Notes: a model not told the origin generated them from the sequence alone. DNA of 22,845 nucleotides from Chara braunii (GCA_003427395.1 BFEA01000257.1:1864844-1887688); one strand, 5' to 3'; counted from the first letter of the stretch, positions 1 through 9,294 are shown. Numbers and translations: made by a program.

Positions 1-644
1 GGGATGGAGCTGTTGTGGGAACATCCCCCCTGCGAGCAATCAAGGGCGGCCCGCGGCGAAATCGGCGAGTACTATGTTGGTCGTGAATAGATAGTAAACG
101 TGTTGGTCATAGTCTTGTTTTGTATCTTCGTCCGCAATCTCTGTTTTGTTTTGCGTGGGAGTGAGTTGTTAATTGATTGTTGTTTTATTAGGGTTTCTTG
201 CGAATCGTGCGAAACGGAAAGATTCGCGAGATTCTTGTAGTAGTGGTACTTGCCAATAGCTTTGTTGAAAACCGTTCCAATACCTAGAGTAAAATAGGGA
301 TTCCGTTTTTTTTTTTTTTTTTTTTATCAACTGTTGCTGAACGCGTTTTTTTTTTTACGTTGGTTGTCTTCTGAAATTTTTGCACATTATTTGGGAAATG
401 ACGATTTGTTTACTGCCAAGAATAGGATTACAGTTTATCTTTCGTGGTTGAGGANTCTTGTGGTGGTTCACAAATTCAGGCCCCTAGTACAGTAGGGTAG
501 ACTTGCTGGTGCCTCTGCCAAGGTTACATTACATTANGATTACGGTGTAAATCTTCGCGATGTTAGAACTGTTGTGATTTCGGCAGCCTGGAGTTGCACC
601 CGGCCGGAGTAGCAGGGAGCAAGCCTCGGGCTGTTCAACTTTTG
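1..644. other. Left flank, unassigned
   Basis: No reading frame here resembles a protein I know. The stretch holds a 20-T run at 306-325 and an 11-T run at 346-356, which could be poly-A ends of minus-strand retroposons. Ambiguous bases lie at 455 and 537. Nothing else can be supported. Confidence 0.5.
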
Positions 645-715
645 TGAGGGACGCCGGGCCCGTTTCCCGGCATTATTCATAATATCAGCCTTGGGCACTG
701 GGCCCGCTATTGGAC

Positions 716-748
<33 letters not shown>
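645..748 (+). mobile_element. 3' tail of a plus-strand retroposon with poly-A
   Basis: The segment opens with GTGAGGGACGCCGGGCCCG, forms a 6-bp stem with a 7-nt loop (653-671), and ends in 32 A residues at 717-748. The GGGACGC start and the stem-loop match the 3' tails of LINE-A and LINE-B, but the sequence between stem-loop and poly-A does not. I infer a 5'-truncated LINE of a sister subfamily, or a SINE that borrowed a LINE tail. Its 5' limit is unknown; the GC-rich block from about 580 may belong to it. I see no convincing pol III A or B box. Confidence 0.6.
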
Positions 749-751
<3 letters not shown>

Positions 752-1070
752 TTTTTTTTTGTTCTTAGCATGATCTCAATGATATGGTAACCGTTGTATC
801 TCCTCCGTGTGACCCGGGGCTATGCCACACTAGCTAAGGTTTACTTTTCGTTCCTAGTACTGCACAGCAGCGTGTGAACCACCTGCAGGGCCAAACACAA
901 AAAGAGGTAGACATATCTCCAGCCCGTGTTGAAAAAAGAATGGTCCTTTTTTTTTTTTTTGTTATTGTCTGCCATTCACAAAGTGTGGCAGCCTGCCAGC
1001 CGTCCTGACATGCATTGGGTCAGCAGTAACTGAAGCATGATACCCTGCCGCTTGTCAGACCACTACCTTC
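749..1070. other. Unassigned spacer with poly-T
   Basis: No gene is visible. A 13-T run at 948-960 could be the poly-A tail of a minus-strand retroposon ending here, perhaps an extended LINE-A tail. If so, the LINE-A 3' end would lie near 948 rather than near 1219. Confidence 0.4.
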
Positions 1071-1165
1071 TTCCCCCGAATACAACATATGGTGATTATA
1101 GGTGTATTTGGTGTATATTTCAGTCTAAATACAGCTATAATGACCGTAAGTTGTATTTGGGGGAA
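1071..1165. repeat. 95-bp foldback (imperfect inverted repeat)
   Basis: Arms of 39 bp at 1071-1109 and 1127-1165 are inverted copies with 5 mismatches by eye (34 of 39 identical), separated by a 17-nt loop. The outer ends read TTCCCCCGAATACAAC and GTTGTATTTGGGGGAA. The form fits a small foldback MITE or a hairpin-RNA locus. No target-site duplication is evident, and neither function is demonstrated. Confidence 0.75.
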
Positions 1166-1253
1166 CACCCCCACCAGTGCTAGTGGTGCTGATAAGAGCA
1201 GACACCACTACCACCCGGGGAGAGACTCCATCTATTGGTGGGGAGCATCACCT

Positions 1254-1272
1254 GCTGGAAAACGGGTCCAGC
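1254..1272 (-). promoter_or_regulatory. 3'-tail RNA stem-loop of LINE-A
   Basis: On the minus strand the sequence reads GCTGGA, loop CCCGTTT, TCCAGC: a perfect 6-bp stem with a 7-nt loop. It is preceded by GGGAC and followed by AGGTGATGCTCCCCACC, both shared with LINE-B. In stringent-type LINEs the reverse transcriptase recognises a 3'-terminal stem-loop, and that role is inferred here from position and conservation. Confidence 0.7.
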
Positions 1273-2389
1273 GTCCCATATACAAAATGTAATCAGAGAA
1301 CATCAGAGAACCTCAGAGAAAAAATCCTGCCAGCATTGATTACCCTGGAATACAGGGGATTGACTGAACAGGACATTTGGAAAGAACTTGAGAGAGTGAT
1401 TTTTCAGATCAATAACTAGAGGAAACCTGCCAGTATTGACTGCTCTGGACTCCAGAACTGGTTGTGAAGGCTCTCTAACTGTAATCACCAAACCAGCTGT
1501 CCCTAATCTGAAGACGCCATGGGCCTGGAAACGGCGGCCCTCATGTAGAAAGATGCCTGAGATGCGTAGGCGAGTAGCAGGAGTCCAGCTGATCCCCTTC
1601 TCCTTCTTCATCCCTTCATCTGGTCCGGGTCCGGGAGGAACCACTGGGGGGCACCAGTGGGTCCTCCCGTCACCCAGCCCTTCCTCGAACGGTCCCCTTG
1701 CAACCATGCAGCCATCTGCCGGGTGTAACCAACTGTCATCCTTCCCTGCTGTATCAGATTGTTAGACTCTCTCTTTTTTACAATGGAATACAGTGGATTG
1801 CATCACAAAAACTTATAGGAGGATCTTGCCCGTATTGCCCTGGAGCTTAGAGGTTTGACTGAGCAGGGGGGACCTCTTCACCCTGAATTCGGCGCCAGAT
1901 TTCAACAGCTACGTACTGACCCCTCCCGCCCTCCAATAGCCCCAGTCTCTTTCTTGACGATACTGGTCCCTCTCTCATTCTGCAGCCGTTGCCGCCCTCC
2001 TCCCGTCTCCCTGCCCATACTTCGAAACCCACCACCCATCAGAGGGACCTTCTCCCGATGCCCTACAGCCTCTCAAACTTTCTTGCAAAGAATTCTACCT
2101 GCCCCCTCTGTGTCATACTGCCGGTAGCCAGATGGGGATGAAAAAAAGCAAAAAGGCGGTTTTGACGCAGCAAAAGGCTGCAGTTGGGATGCAAGGAAAA
2201 TGAGGGTTTGGATGGGCAGGGGTTTACAGGCATACATCCAGGGAACCCGGGTGGGGAGGGAAGGGGTCAGGGAACTCCTCGGTAGGTCTCACCGGGATAC
2301 TTGAATCGATCGGCAGCCACTCCTTGAATCTCAGGTGAGTGCCGTGGGACATCCTTATCTCGTGTATCCTCCCTTCCATCTCCACCTTC
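1273..2389 (-). other. LINE-A 3' untranslated region
   Basis: There is no coding homology. Two landmarks are shared with the LINE-B 3' UTR: the box TCTGGCGCC followed by GGTGAAGA (minus strand, 1899-1875), and the terminal stem-loop. Loosely repeated segments beginning CCTGCCAGYATTGA occur at about 1326, 1426 and 1826 (the last starts CTTGCCCGTATTG). Several short ORFs here lack coding character. Confidence 0.6.
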
Positions 2390-3767
2390 CTAGTCCCCTG
2401 TCCAAAATACTTCCGCTACCCATCCTTCCCGGTCCCCACCCAGCCAGTCTCTGGAGAACTGAAGTAACCGTTCCCGGATGTCCTTGGGTCTATGAAGCGA
2501 GTCGAGTACTTGCTTGGTTGACTGCCACCTGTGCGAGATTTCCAGTTGGAAGTGCGTTTTGAGCTGTTCCACCCTTTTTTCTCCTTCTACTTGGACGTGG
2601 TCAAAGGTTAGGACACAGCGTTGCCACCACAAGACCCAGAGAATAGTTCTTCGGGACAGGTGGAACATATTGGACACAAAAGTATTATCTTGGAAGGGTG
2701 GGTAGTGACCTATCAGGATGGCCTGCCAATCCCACGGCCATGGATGCCCTGGGACCATTTGCTGCCACACCCTATCCCACCACCTCCAGGTCAAGGTTGC
2801 GGTTGGACATTGAGGAAATATATGTTCGATTGTCTCTGTTCTCTTTCTAGCTGGAAAACCCAGGAGACAACAAGAGCACCACGGGAGTGCACGGCCTTGT
2901 TGCTCCAGCCGTGAATGGTCAATCAGCCAGTTGTTTGTAGGTAAGCACCGATGCCATTGTAAGGACGTGATTTTCGTCGGTCTAAACTTTGTGTCGCGGA
3001 ACCAGCGGATCGGTGTGAGAAGCTCTCTCCACATTGAGGTGCCTCTGTCATCTATCGATCATCGTTTCCTTTAGGCAACGCTTAGTTCTGAGCATTCGGT
3101 ACGTCGCCTTCACCAAGAGACCCGACAATGTTTTAGGTTTTAGTTGGCGCGGGTGGTGCTGTGATTTAGGGTGCCAGATCCACTCCAGTGGGTCGATTGG
3201 TAGGAATGCTAAAGCTAGCTCAAGAAGGAAAGTCTTCCGGTTACCACCTTCTTTCATTTCCCTGATGCGATGTAGTTCCTTCTTTAGGGTCCATTGAAGG
3301 GGATCCCGACTCCCTTCGAGACCTCCGTTCCGTTTTACACTGTACCATTCGAGCAATACTTCGTCCGAGCGAACTAGGTGAACCAGACCCACCTTATCAA
3401 CCCTCCCTTCCTTAGCCACCCAGTCTCCCTCTTTAAACATCTGACCTCTATTCAGAATGGTCCACCATCCTATCGGGAGGGCTTCCGTTAATTCCTTGAA
3501 GACCCCTTCTACATTGTGGCAGTACCTCAATTCCGCCCTCAGTTTCTCCGGGCTTTTCCAGACCTTTCTCTCCTCGTCCCACAGATCACCCACTCTAGTT
3601 ACTCCATGTTTTACCCAACATTTCCATGGGGCGTCTGTGCTGCAAAAAAATTGGCTTCGTTCGTTGGTGATCCACCTATTTCCAAAGAAGGGTTGTCTAA
3701 CCACCTCCTCCCACATGTCCGGTGGTGGGCGATTCGGGGGAGGGAGTCCCCGCCAAATTTTTAGCAT
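2390..3767 (-). pseudogene. LINE-A ORF2 C-terminal region (zf-RVT-like)
   Basis: Two frames, 3767-3048 and 3034-2390, together cover the end of ORF2. The second carries the zf-RVT signature: SLQWHRCLPTNNWLID, a Cys pair in LPWCSCC, and ETIEHIFPQC followed by a WRWWDRVW block. In LINE-B the corresponding line reads SLQWQIEHRCLPTNGWLID, so a few residues are missing here. This Cys/His region is thought to help bind RNA or DNA during retrotransposition. The two frames are offset, which places a frameshift near 3040. ORF2 ends at 2390. Confidence 0.82.
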
Positions 3768-4009
3768 TCGGGGTCAGAAGTCGTCCTTCCTCCCTTCCCC
3801 TCCCCGGGGCCGCCGCGACACTTTCCAATAGCGGTCCTCTAGCCATCGGAGAGGGTGGACGGACTAAGGGGCCTCAGGGGTGAGACGAGCGATTTGTGCC
3901 AATTTCACCGGCCTCCATACTGATGGGTGCTCAAAAATCAGGCGCACGACCCATTGTTGACTAAGAGTCTGGGATTGGGTGAGAGGGTCTAGAATACCGA
4001 GGCCACCAC

Positions 4010-5233
4010 TCACCTTGGGTTGGGTGACTGAGTCCCACGCCACCCGGTTGATGGCATGGGGATTCTCACTGTCCCCTCTCCAAACTTAAGATAGGCTGCC
4101 ACCTTCCTTTTCAGGGCCTTTAAGGCCCCTGGGCTTAGAGGCCAAAGTATTAACTTATACCAAAGGGTGGCCAAGACAACGTTATTGATCACTAGGGCTC
4201 GGTCGAAGAGTGAGGTGTGTTGGTGATTCCATTGGGAAAGTTTGGCGCCTGTCGGGGCTAATATCCAGTCGTCATTTTCAAGGGGTTTACCTGTCCCTGT
4301 CATCTTTACCCCCAGGATCCGAATAGAGGATTCAGGGGCCACCCAGGTAATATGGTGTCCTTCCGGAGGTCGGCCCCCTTGATGGTGAAGCCACCAGCCT
4401 ATCGTTTTGTGTCCCTAGTTGACAGCCATATCTGCGAGGTTACCAAAAAGGGGCATCTGTTTGTATATTACATCCATGTTTTGTTGTGTGGCGCCTGCCA
4501 TGATTGTGAGGTCATCCGCAAATAAAGAGTAAACCGGAACAACATCCTCGGGGATGCCGGCTATCCGAATTCCTTTTAGGTCCTTGCATTGTCGGAGATT
4601 GGCTGCTAGTGCTTCCATAATGATAATGAATAAGAAGGGGGCAATGGGGTCCCCTTGTCAGACTGACCGTTACAGTCTTATTTCTGAGGCCAACGACCCA
4701 TTAATTTGGACTCTTGTGGTTGCGCTATGGTGCAGAATATGTATCCATCTCCGAAAGTTGTGGCCAAAGTTCAGTCTCTCTAGGCATTTATCCAGGAACG
4801 TCCAGTCCACGTGGTCATAGGCTTTTTTGAAGTCGATGAAGATGAATGCAGCGTTGTTTTTGGTTTGATGGGCCAAGCTAATCATCTCATTGACAAGAAG
4901 TATGTTCTCCTATATATTTTTATTACGTATAAAGTCGGTTTGAGCTGGGTGAATGATGTCTACCACTACTTCGATCATTCGATTGGCCAAGGTTTTTGAC
5001 AACATTTTGTAGACAACTGTCAGGAGGGTGATGAGACGGTAGTTCCGGATGTTCATTTTATCCCTTTTTTTATGAAGTAGCGATAGCACCCATTGTCCTA
5101 CTAGCTCTCCTAATTCGTCGGGCTGCCACACCGCTCTATAGAAATCTATTAGGTCATTACTCAGGAGGAGCCACATGGCCTCCCAAAATTCTTTGGGGAA
5201 GTCGTCCACGGCTGGGGTTTTTTCCTCCTCCAT
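4010..5233 (-). pseudogene. LINE-A reverse transcriptase core
   Basis: All parts lie in one frame interrupted by stops. An N-terminal EEEKTPAVDDFPKEFW segment leads to RNYRLITLLTVVYKMLSKTL (RT motif 1/2 region). Motif A, FIDFKKAYDHVDW, is at 4840-4802 with its catalytic Asp. The QGDPIAPFLF motif B region lies near 4657-4628. Motif C, FADD, is at 4522-4511 with both catalytic Asp residues. The thumb/connection part from 4342 includes TSLFDRALVINNVVLATLWY. Catalytic residues are therefore present; the defects are premature stops. It resembles RVT_1 of plant LINEs and aligns throughout with LINE-B. Confidence 0.87.
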
Positions 5234-5791
5234 TTGTATGACTGTCGTTTCAGATCTCCTCTTTGGAGACTTAACGATCCAGGTGGTCTTTCTGCACTGG
5301 AGGAGAGGCGGCCCTCCATCGGGCGTAGGAAATCCTCTAACTCCTTCCGCCGATTTTCCTCCTGTTGTTGGGGGATATGGGAGGAGAAGAGGTCCTTGTA
5401 AAAGGATCGAGCGATCCTGACGCAGTGAGCCGTGGTGGTGGCTAATTCGTCAGCCGCTGGGTCCAAGAAAACTTTGATAGTGGTACGGTGAGCTCTTAGA
5501 GAAGCCATGCTTAAAAATTGGGAGTCCATAGTCCCTTCTGTAGTCCATTTCGCTAATTTTCCTCGAATCCTAATTCCTTCCCATCTATGTTGTGTTAGTT
5601 GAAGAAGTTGGTCTTGCAGGCTATGAATATCTGGGATGTGGTCATTAGAATTGTCGTGGTTAACCAGGTTGTGAAGTCTTCTGTGAACATCAATTTTGTG
5701 TGCGTGTCGTCGGTTAACCAATAACTTCGAGTATTCCTTACATTTTCTGGCTTGAAAAAAAAGTCCGTTAGTGAACCATCGGATTTCTGAA

Positions 5792-6748
5792 TCAAAGATG
5801 TGTTTCTGACCTCTCCAATAATTCCAAACATCTCGGATGTAGGACTGACTGGAAGGAATTATCTTTTAGTAGTGATGTATTAAGCTTGTAATACCCAGAC
5901 CCTTGATCTGGTCGCTTACAAAAGGAAAAGATGGCCCCGCATAAGCGGTGGTCTAGGCCGGGATGAGGACTATGAGGAAAGATAGTGGCTAGTTGTAGGG
6001 CATTCTGGATCTCTTGTGAGAGTAAGATCAAGTCAATGCGAGATTTTGAGTGTCGAGCGTGATCATTGGTGGGGTGACACGTATAGGACCTTTCTGCCGG
6101 ATGCAAGTGTTTGTATGCATTCATCAGGCTCAGGGTTTCACAAAGGTTTGCTAGTATTCTCTCGTCCTCTTCTACGTAGCTAGGGCAGAGATCTCGAGAG
6201 CCCCATCTATCCATCCATCTATCGGGCACAACGTTGAAGTCACCGACAATAATCACTGGGACGCCTTGTGGGACGAGTGTCTGAAGGTGGGTGAAAAATT
6301 GAGCCCTTTCCGTTACATTGTTAGGGGCGTATACGCAGAAGATGCTAACCAGTTCGATCTCCAGCATCCCTAAAATCGATACCCACCTCCCTTGTTCCTC
6401 GTCTGCAACCCAGTTGACTACCTCTAGACGAGACCCAAGCGGGATCTCGATAGCTACTCCTGCCGATGCAGGTGATGTCGCGTACGCCGTGTAAACCTGA
6501 AAAGGCCATACTATTTTGTGGGCCCGAAGGTGTTCAGGTTTATCCAGCAGGTGGGTTTCCTGTACACAGATGACATCGGGCCACGTCTTACATCCTACGC
6601 TCTTCAATTGTTCCCAGATCACCTGCCGTTTCGAGGGGTTGAAGAAGGCCAGTCTGTTTACGTTGAGGGTTCTTATGTCTAGATCTACGTAGCGGAGACA
6701 GTGCTTCCAATGCGGGTTCCTGCAATACAAAGTATCAATATCATCCAT
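5792..6748 (-). CDS. LINE-A endonuclease domain, open frame of 318 codons
   Basis: This is the only sizeable ORF2 domain still open from its start. The L1-type AP-endonuclease signature is complete: Asn31 in LNVNRL, Glu64 in QETHL, Tyr140 in VYAPN, Asp170 and Asn172 in GDFN, Asp239 in SRIDLIL, and Asp266-His267 in the LDH motif. These correspond to the Mg-binding and catalytic positions of the exonuclease-endonuclease-phosphatase fold, which nicks the target strand. The last 15 or so residues are out of frame: a frameshift near 5860 moves the true continuation (an RDVWNYWRGQ-like segment) to another frame. Whether it is still translated is unknown. Confidence 0.85.
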   Translation of the reverse strand: MDDIDTLYCRNPHWKHCLRYVDLDIRTLNVNRLAFFNPSKRQVIWEQLKSVGCKTWPDVICVQETHLLDKPEHLRAHKIVWPFQVYTAYATSPASAGVAIEIPLGSRLEVVNWVADEEQGRWVSILGMLEIELVSIFCVYAPNNVTERAQFFTHLQTLVPQGVPVIIVGDFNVVPDRWMDRWGSRDLCPSYVEEDERILANLCETLSLMNAYKHLHPAERSYTCHPTNDHARHSKSRIDLILLSQEIQNALQLATIFPHSPHPGLDHRLCGAIFSFCKRPDQGSGYYKLNTSLLKDNSFQSVLHPRCLELLERSETHL

Positions 6749-6817
6749 TGGTGTTTTACATATCCATTTTCATGCAGCCCTAGATAAGCACCCGTTTTGG
6801 AGGACTCTTGATAAGTA

Positions 6818-7786
6818 CTACGTCTGCAGATCCTCATCGGACCAAAATGAATTGGCTTTCAGTTTTTGGAGGGAGAGCTCTATCAGGGCTCCGTGATTAA
6901 ACCATTTTAAGTTGGAATCCTTTTCCTCCTCGAAAACAACGTACAGGTCCGTGGTGGCTACCCTCATCAAACCATCAAATTGGGGGAGGGTTGCTAGGGC
7001 CCCAGTCGGATAGTGTTGGCGCAAGAAGGGGTCCGCTTTCTTTTTGAAATCACTTTCCCTCGGATCGGGGAGGGACCATGTGTTATAAAAGCCCACCCTG
7101 GTAATGTGAACCCTCCTTGCAGAGGAGAGAGCCCGATTTCCATCCTGTCGTCTGCGTATCTCAGAGGTATCACTGCCACGCCCACTTTTTGTTGCAGGTT
7201 TTTTCGGTATTGGCCCGACTTCACGATGTGTCTGAGTTTTTTGTGACCTGGAAGGTTGAACGGGACCAATGGTTGGATCTCTTCCGGGATCTCCTCCGGG
7301 ATTTCGGAAGATGATTGGTTCCGAGCCGGGGGGTGGAACTGCTGGGCTGTGAGGTGGCGGATCCATTGAAATGTCGGATCAAGCGATGTGAGGGGGGGGG
7401 GCGCATTTGAGGGCACTCGGCAAGGTCGGGTTCTTGTCTAGAATAGAGAACAGTTGGGTGTAGGAACAGTCCCAAAAGTCTTGTGATCCTGTGGGGTGTT
7501 GGGCTCCAAACCCCTCAATCAGCCAATCCGCGATGACCCTAAGCTTCTGCTCCGTGTCCATATCGACCCGTGGAGCACCCGTACCCTCCCCTTGGTCAAT
7601 GTCCATCGTTGCCACGTCTGGGGGAGTTGGGAGGGGAACTAGAGGTTCCTCAACCTCCATGGGCTGCGGTCCGAAGACCCCTTCAAGGTAATCCTCTGTG
7701 GTGGATTCCGTCTGGGCGGCTGGATTCTCCTGATCACTGACTTCCATCTTTTTGCCTCCTGCTCGCCGACTCCTCCTCTCCCCCAC
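6818..7786 (-). pseudogene. LINE-A ORF1, C-terminal half
   Basis: Only the C-terminal half of ORF1 survives. From the left junction it reads a QPMEVEEP motif, then a helical segment around LRVIADWLIEGF, then FQWIRHLTAQQFHPP, KKLRHIVKSGQ, a segment around DDRMEIGLSPLQG, and a terminal ALIELSLQKLKANSFWSDED. LINE-B has each block in the same order, but with about 180 extra residues between FHPP and KLRH. The frame changes at a run of ten G (7392-7401, ten C on the coding strand) and again near 7045. The N-terminal RRM-like and zinc-knuckle parts are absent. The first residues after 7786 on the element side may not be LINE sequence. Confidence 0.78.
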
Positions 7787-7922
7787 CCTGCTGCCTGTGT
7801 CCGAAATTGGATTTAACGCGGGTTTCGCATTGAAAAATTCAACGCGCGTTGAATTCGCGTTAAACTCCCGTTCAAACGCGAGTTGGACGGGAATTAACGG
7901 GGTCCAGGATGATTTTTTTCAT

Positions 7923-8270
7923 GGGCTAAAAATTATCAAAAAAAAAAAATAAAAAAAATGGGGTTGTAGGTTTTGTTGAGGACTACAACCGTGTATTTTT
8001 ATTTTTATTTTTTTATGCTTAAATTTATTTAAAAAAAAATCAAAAACATAAACACACAATGAAAAAAAAAAACGAAAATGAAATGAGTGTTTTTGTTTTG
8101 GGTTTCACACAAATGTTTTAAGGGCTAAAACGAAAACAAAAAAAAAATAAAAAAATATAGGGTTGTAGATCTTTCAAAGATGTACAACAATTTATTTTTT
8201 ATTTTATTTTTTTGGAACTTCGTGTATTTAAAAAAAAATCAAAACCATAAAAAGCAAATTGAAAAAAGGA
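7923..8270. repeat. Two tandem AT-rich hairpin units, 199-bp period
   Basis: Two diverged units lie head to tail with an offset of 199 bp: GGGCTAAAA at 7923 and 8122, and TATTTAAAAAAAAATC at 8026 and 8225. Each has a central stem: GGTTGTAG (7962-7969) with CTACAACC (7983-7990), and GTTGTA (8162-8167) with TACAAC (8183-8188), the latter extended inward by ATCTTT/AAAGAT. A-rich flanks on the left and T-rich flanks on the right lengthen both stems. Confidence 0.75.
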
Positions 8271-8287
8271 AAAAAAGACACACACAC

Positions 8288-8760
8288 ACAAAATTGGGCC
8301 TGTAGCAGGTTGCATGAGTCTGGTGTCAGTTGGTTGAGGGAACCCAGGTCCTGGGCCGCCTGTGTGAATGCATGGAAAGAAGGCCCTGGGCTGGATACGG
8401 GTACTGGGCCAAACACAGGCCAAAGGCAGTTGGGGGCATGCAACCACCTCAGGCCCAAGGCCTGTTCTCGTTCATGCTGTGCCTCAAGCTACCGGGGCCT
8501 ACTGGAAGCTTCCTGGGACTGAACACAGGCAGGCCACTTCGATATAGCAAAGGGCCTGCCTCCACATTGGGCATTCGGGTGCTGGCTGGATGCTGCGTAA
8601 GCGCTGCCGCGCTGTAGCTCGTGCCACTCACGCGCTCACGGGCGAGCAGGAAGGAGCAGGCAGCCATAGCCGAGCTGCGCTGCTGTAAGCTGGGTGTGGC
8701 ACAGGGTGGTCCTTGGGTGCAAGTGAAATCTGTGTGTTGGGGAACGAGGTTGTGAGTAAG
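8288..8760. other. Anonymous interior of the AACGSG-bordered element
   Basis: A GC-richer stretch with GGGCC and GGCCT words scattered through it. Open frames exist on both strands, but none shows recognisable motifs or coding character. I see no gene here. Confidence 0.45.
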
Positions 8761-8763
8761 GCG

Positions 8764-9069
8764 AGACACACTCTCACGCGCAGGCACAGACACACTTACA
8801 CTTACAAACACACACACACACTTACAAACACACACATACACACACAAACTTACAAACACACACATACACAAACACACACATATACATACACACACACACT
8901 TACAAACACACACATACACTTACAAGCACAGACACACACACACACACTTACAAACACACACATACACAAACACACGCGCATACATTCATGTTCATGCACA
9001 AACACACTCTCACAGCAGGCACACACATACACAGATACGCACACACACAGCACACCTACACACACATAA
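8764..9069. repeat. CA-rich minisatellite
   Basis: A long alternating CA tract is broken into recurring units of the type TTACAAACACACACATACAC. Long open frames on both strands are by-products of the dinucleotide repeat, not genes. Confidence 0.92.
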
Positions 9070-9294
9070 CTGGGGCGTTGGGGGATGTGGGGCCAGATGG
9101 GAGGTGCTTCAGGGGTTGGGGGGATTTTTTTTTTTTTTTTGGCCTAGGGCGACGTGTTCCGGACCCCGCGCATCAATTCCGTTTTTCCAAAAAGCGCGGG
9201 AGCGGCCCATTTTCGCGTTTAACGCGAATTCAACGGGATTTTTTGGAGTTTAACGGGATTCAACGGGAGTTTAATTCCCCTGTTCTGCGTTAAA

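Larger units (their letters stand above)
2390..6748 (-). pseudogene. LINE-A ORF2 pseudogene (endonuclease-RT-zf-RVT)
   Basis: This is the replication polyprotein of a LINE: it would nick target DNA and prime reverse transcription on the nick. The start is the ATG at 6748 (MDDIDTLY), 69 nt after the ORF1 stop and in the same frame. The order is endonuclease (6748-5860), linker, reverse transcriptase (about 5233-4415), connection (4342-4010), a tryptophan-rich region (3767-3048) and the zf-RVT-like C-terminus (3034-2390). Frame changes lie near 5860 and 5260 and again between 4010 and 3034. Stops at 4910-4912, 4670-4672, 4658-4660 and 4415-4417 fall where LINE-B keeps Gln, Gln, Arg and Trp. About 1,450 codons is usual for plant LINE ORF2. 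Confidence 0.88.
1219..7811 (-). mobile_element. LINE-A, non-LTR retrotransposon, minus strand
   Basis: On the minus strand the order is: C-terminal half of ORF1 (7786-6818), a 69-nt gap, ORF2 with endonuclease, reverse transcriptase and zf-RVT-like region (6748-2390), then a 3' UTR of about 1.1 kb ending in the family stem-loop (1272-1254) and the conserved CTCCCCACCAATAGAT block. The 5' part is missing: the copy abuts the AACGSG-bordered element at 7812. Frameshifts and four identifiable stop codons in ORF2 make it inactive. It is richer in G+C and in CpG than LINE-B, which suggests a different age or methylation history. The 3' limit is set from homology with LINE-B and may extend further left. 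Confidence 0.85.
7812..9294. mobile_element. AACGSG-bordered element, possibly a non-autonomous DNA transposon
   Basis: The stretch is bracketed by TTTAACGC (7812-7819) and its inverse GCGTTAAA (9287-9294). Each end holds a cluster of TAACG/CAACG-type words in both orientations over roughly 90 bp. The shared subterminal sequence TTGAATTCGCGTTAAAC occurs in inverted orientation at the two ends. Such subterminal motif clusters are known as transposase-binding sites in several DNA transposon superfamilies. The interior has no transposase, only hairpin repeats (7923-8270), an anonymous GC-richer stretch (8288-8760), a CA-rich minisatellite and a T run at about 9125-9140. No target-site duplication is visible. 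It could instead be an unclassified repeat or two fused fragments. Confidence 0.5.

Noticed and set aside
1089-1765. Small open frames in the left part (67, 80, 109 and 134 codons).
   Set aside because: They overlap each other on both strands within the foldback and the LINE-A 3' UTR, and none has homology to the retroelement proteins or other features.
1871-1899. LTR retrotransposon primer-binding site (TGGCGCC).
   Set aside because: No LTR pair, gag-pol order, integrase or polypurine tract is present. The box lies inside a LINE 3' UTR and recurs in LINE-B, so it is reported only as a recurrent motif.
2514-3831. Plus-strand open frames overlapping the LINE-A ORF2 C-terminus.
   Set aside because: Antisense shadows of the zf-RVT region, whose minus-strand reading aligns with LINE-B.
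8713-9069. 118-codon plus-strand and 71-codon minus-strand open frames rich in His/Thr or Cys/Val.
   Set aside because: They are translations of the CA-rich minisatellite, which is open in several frames on both strands.
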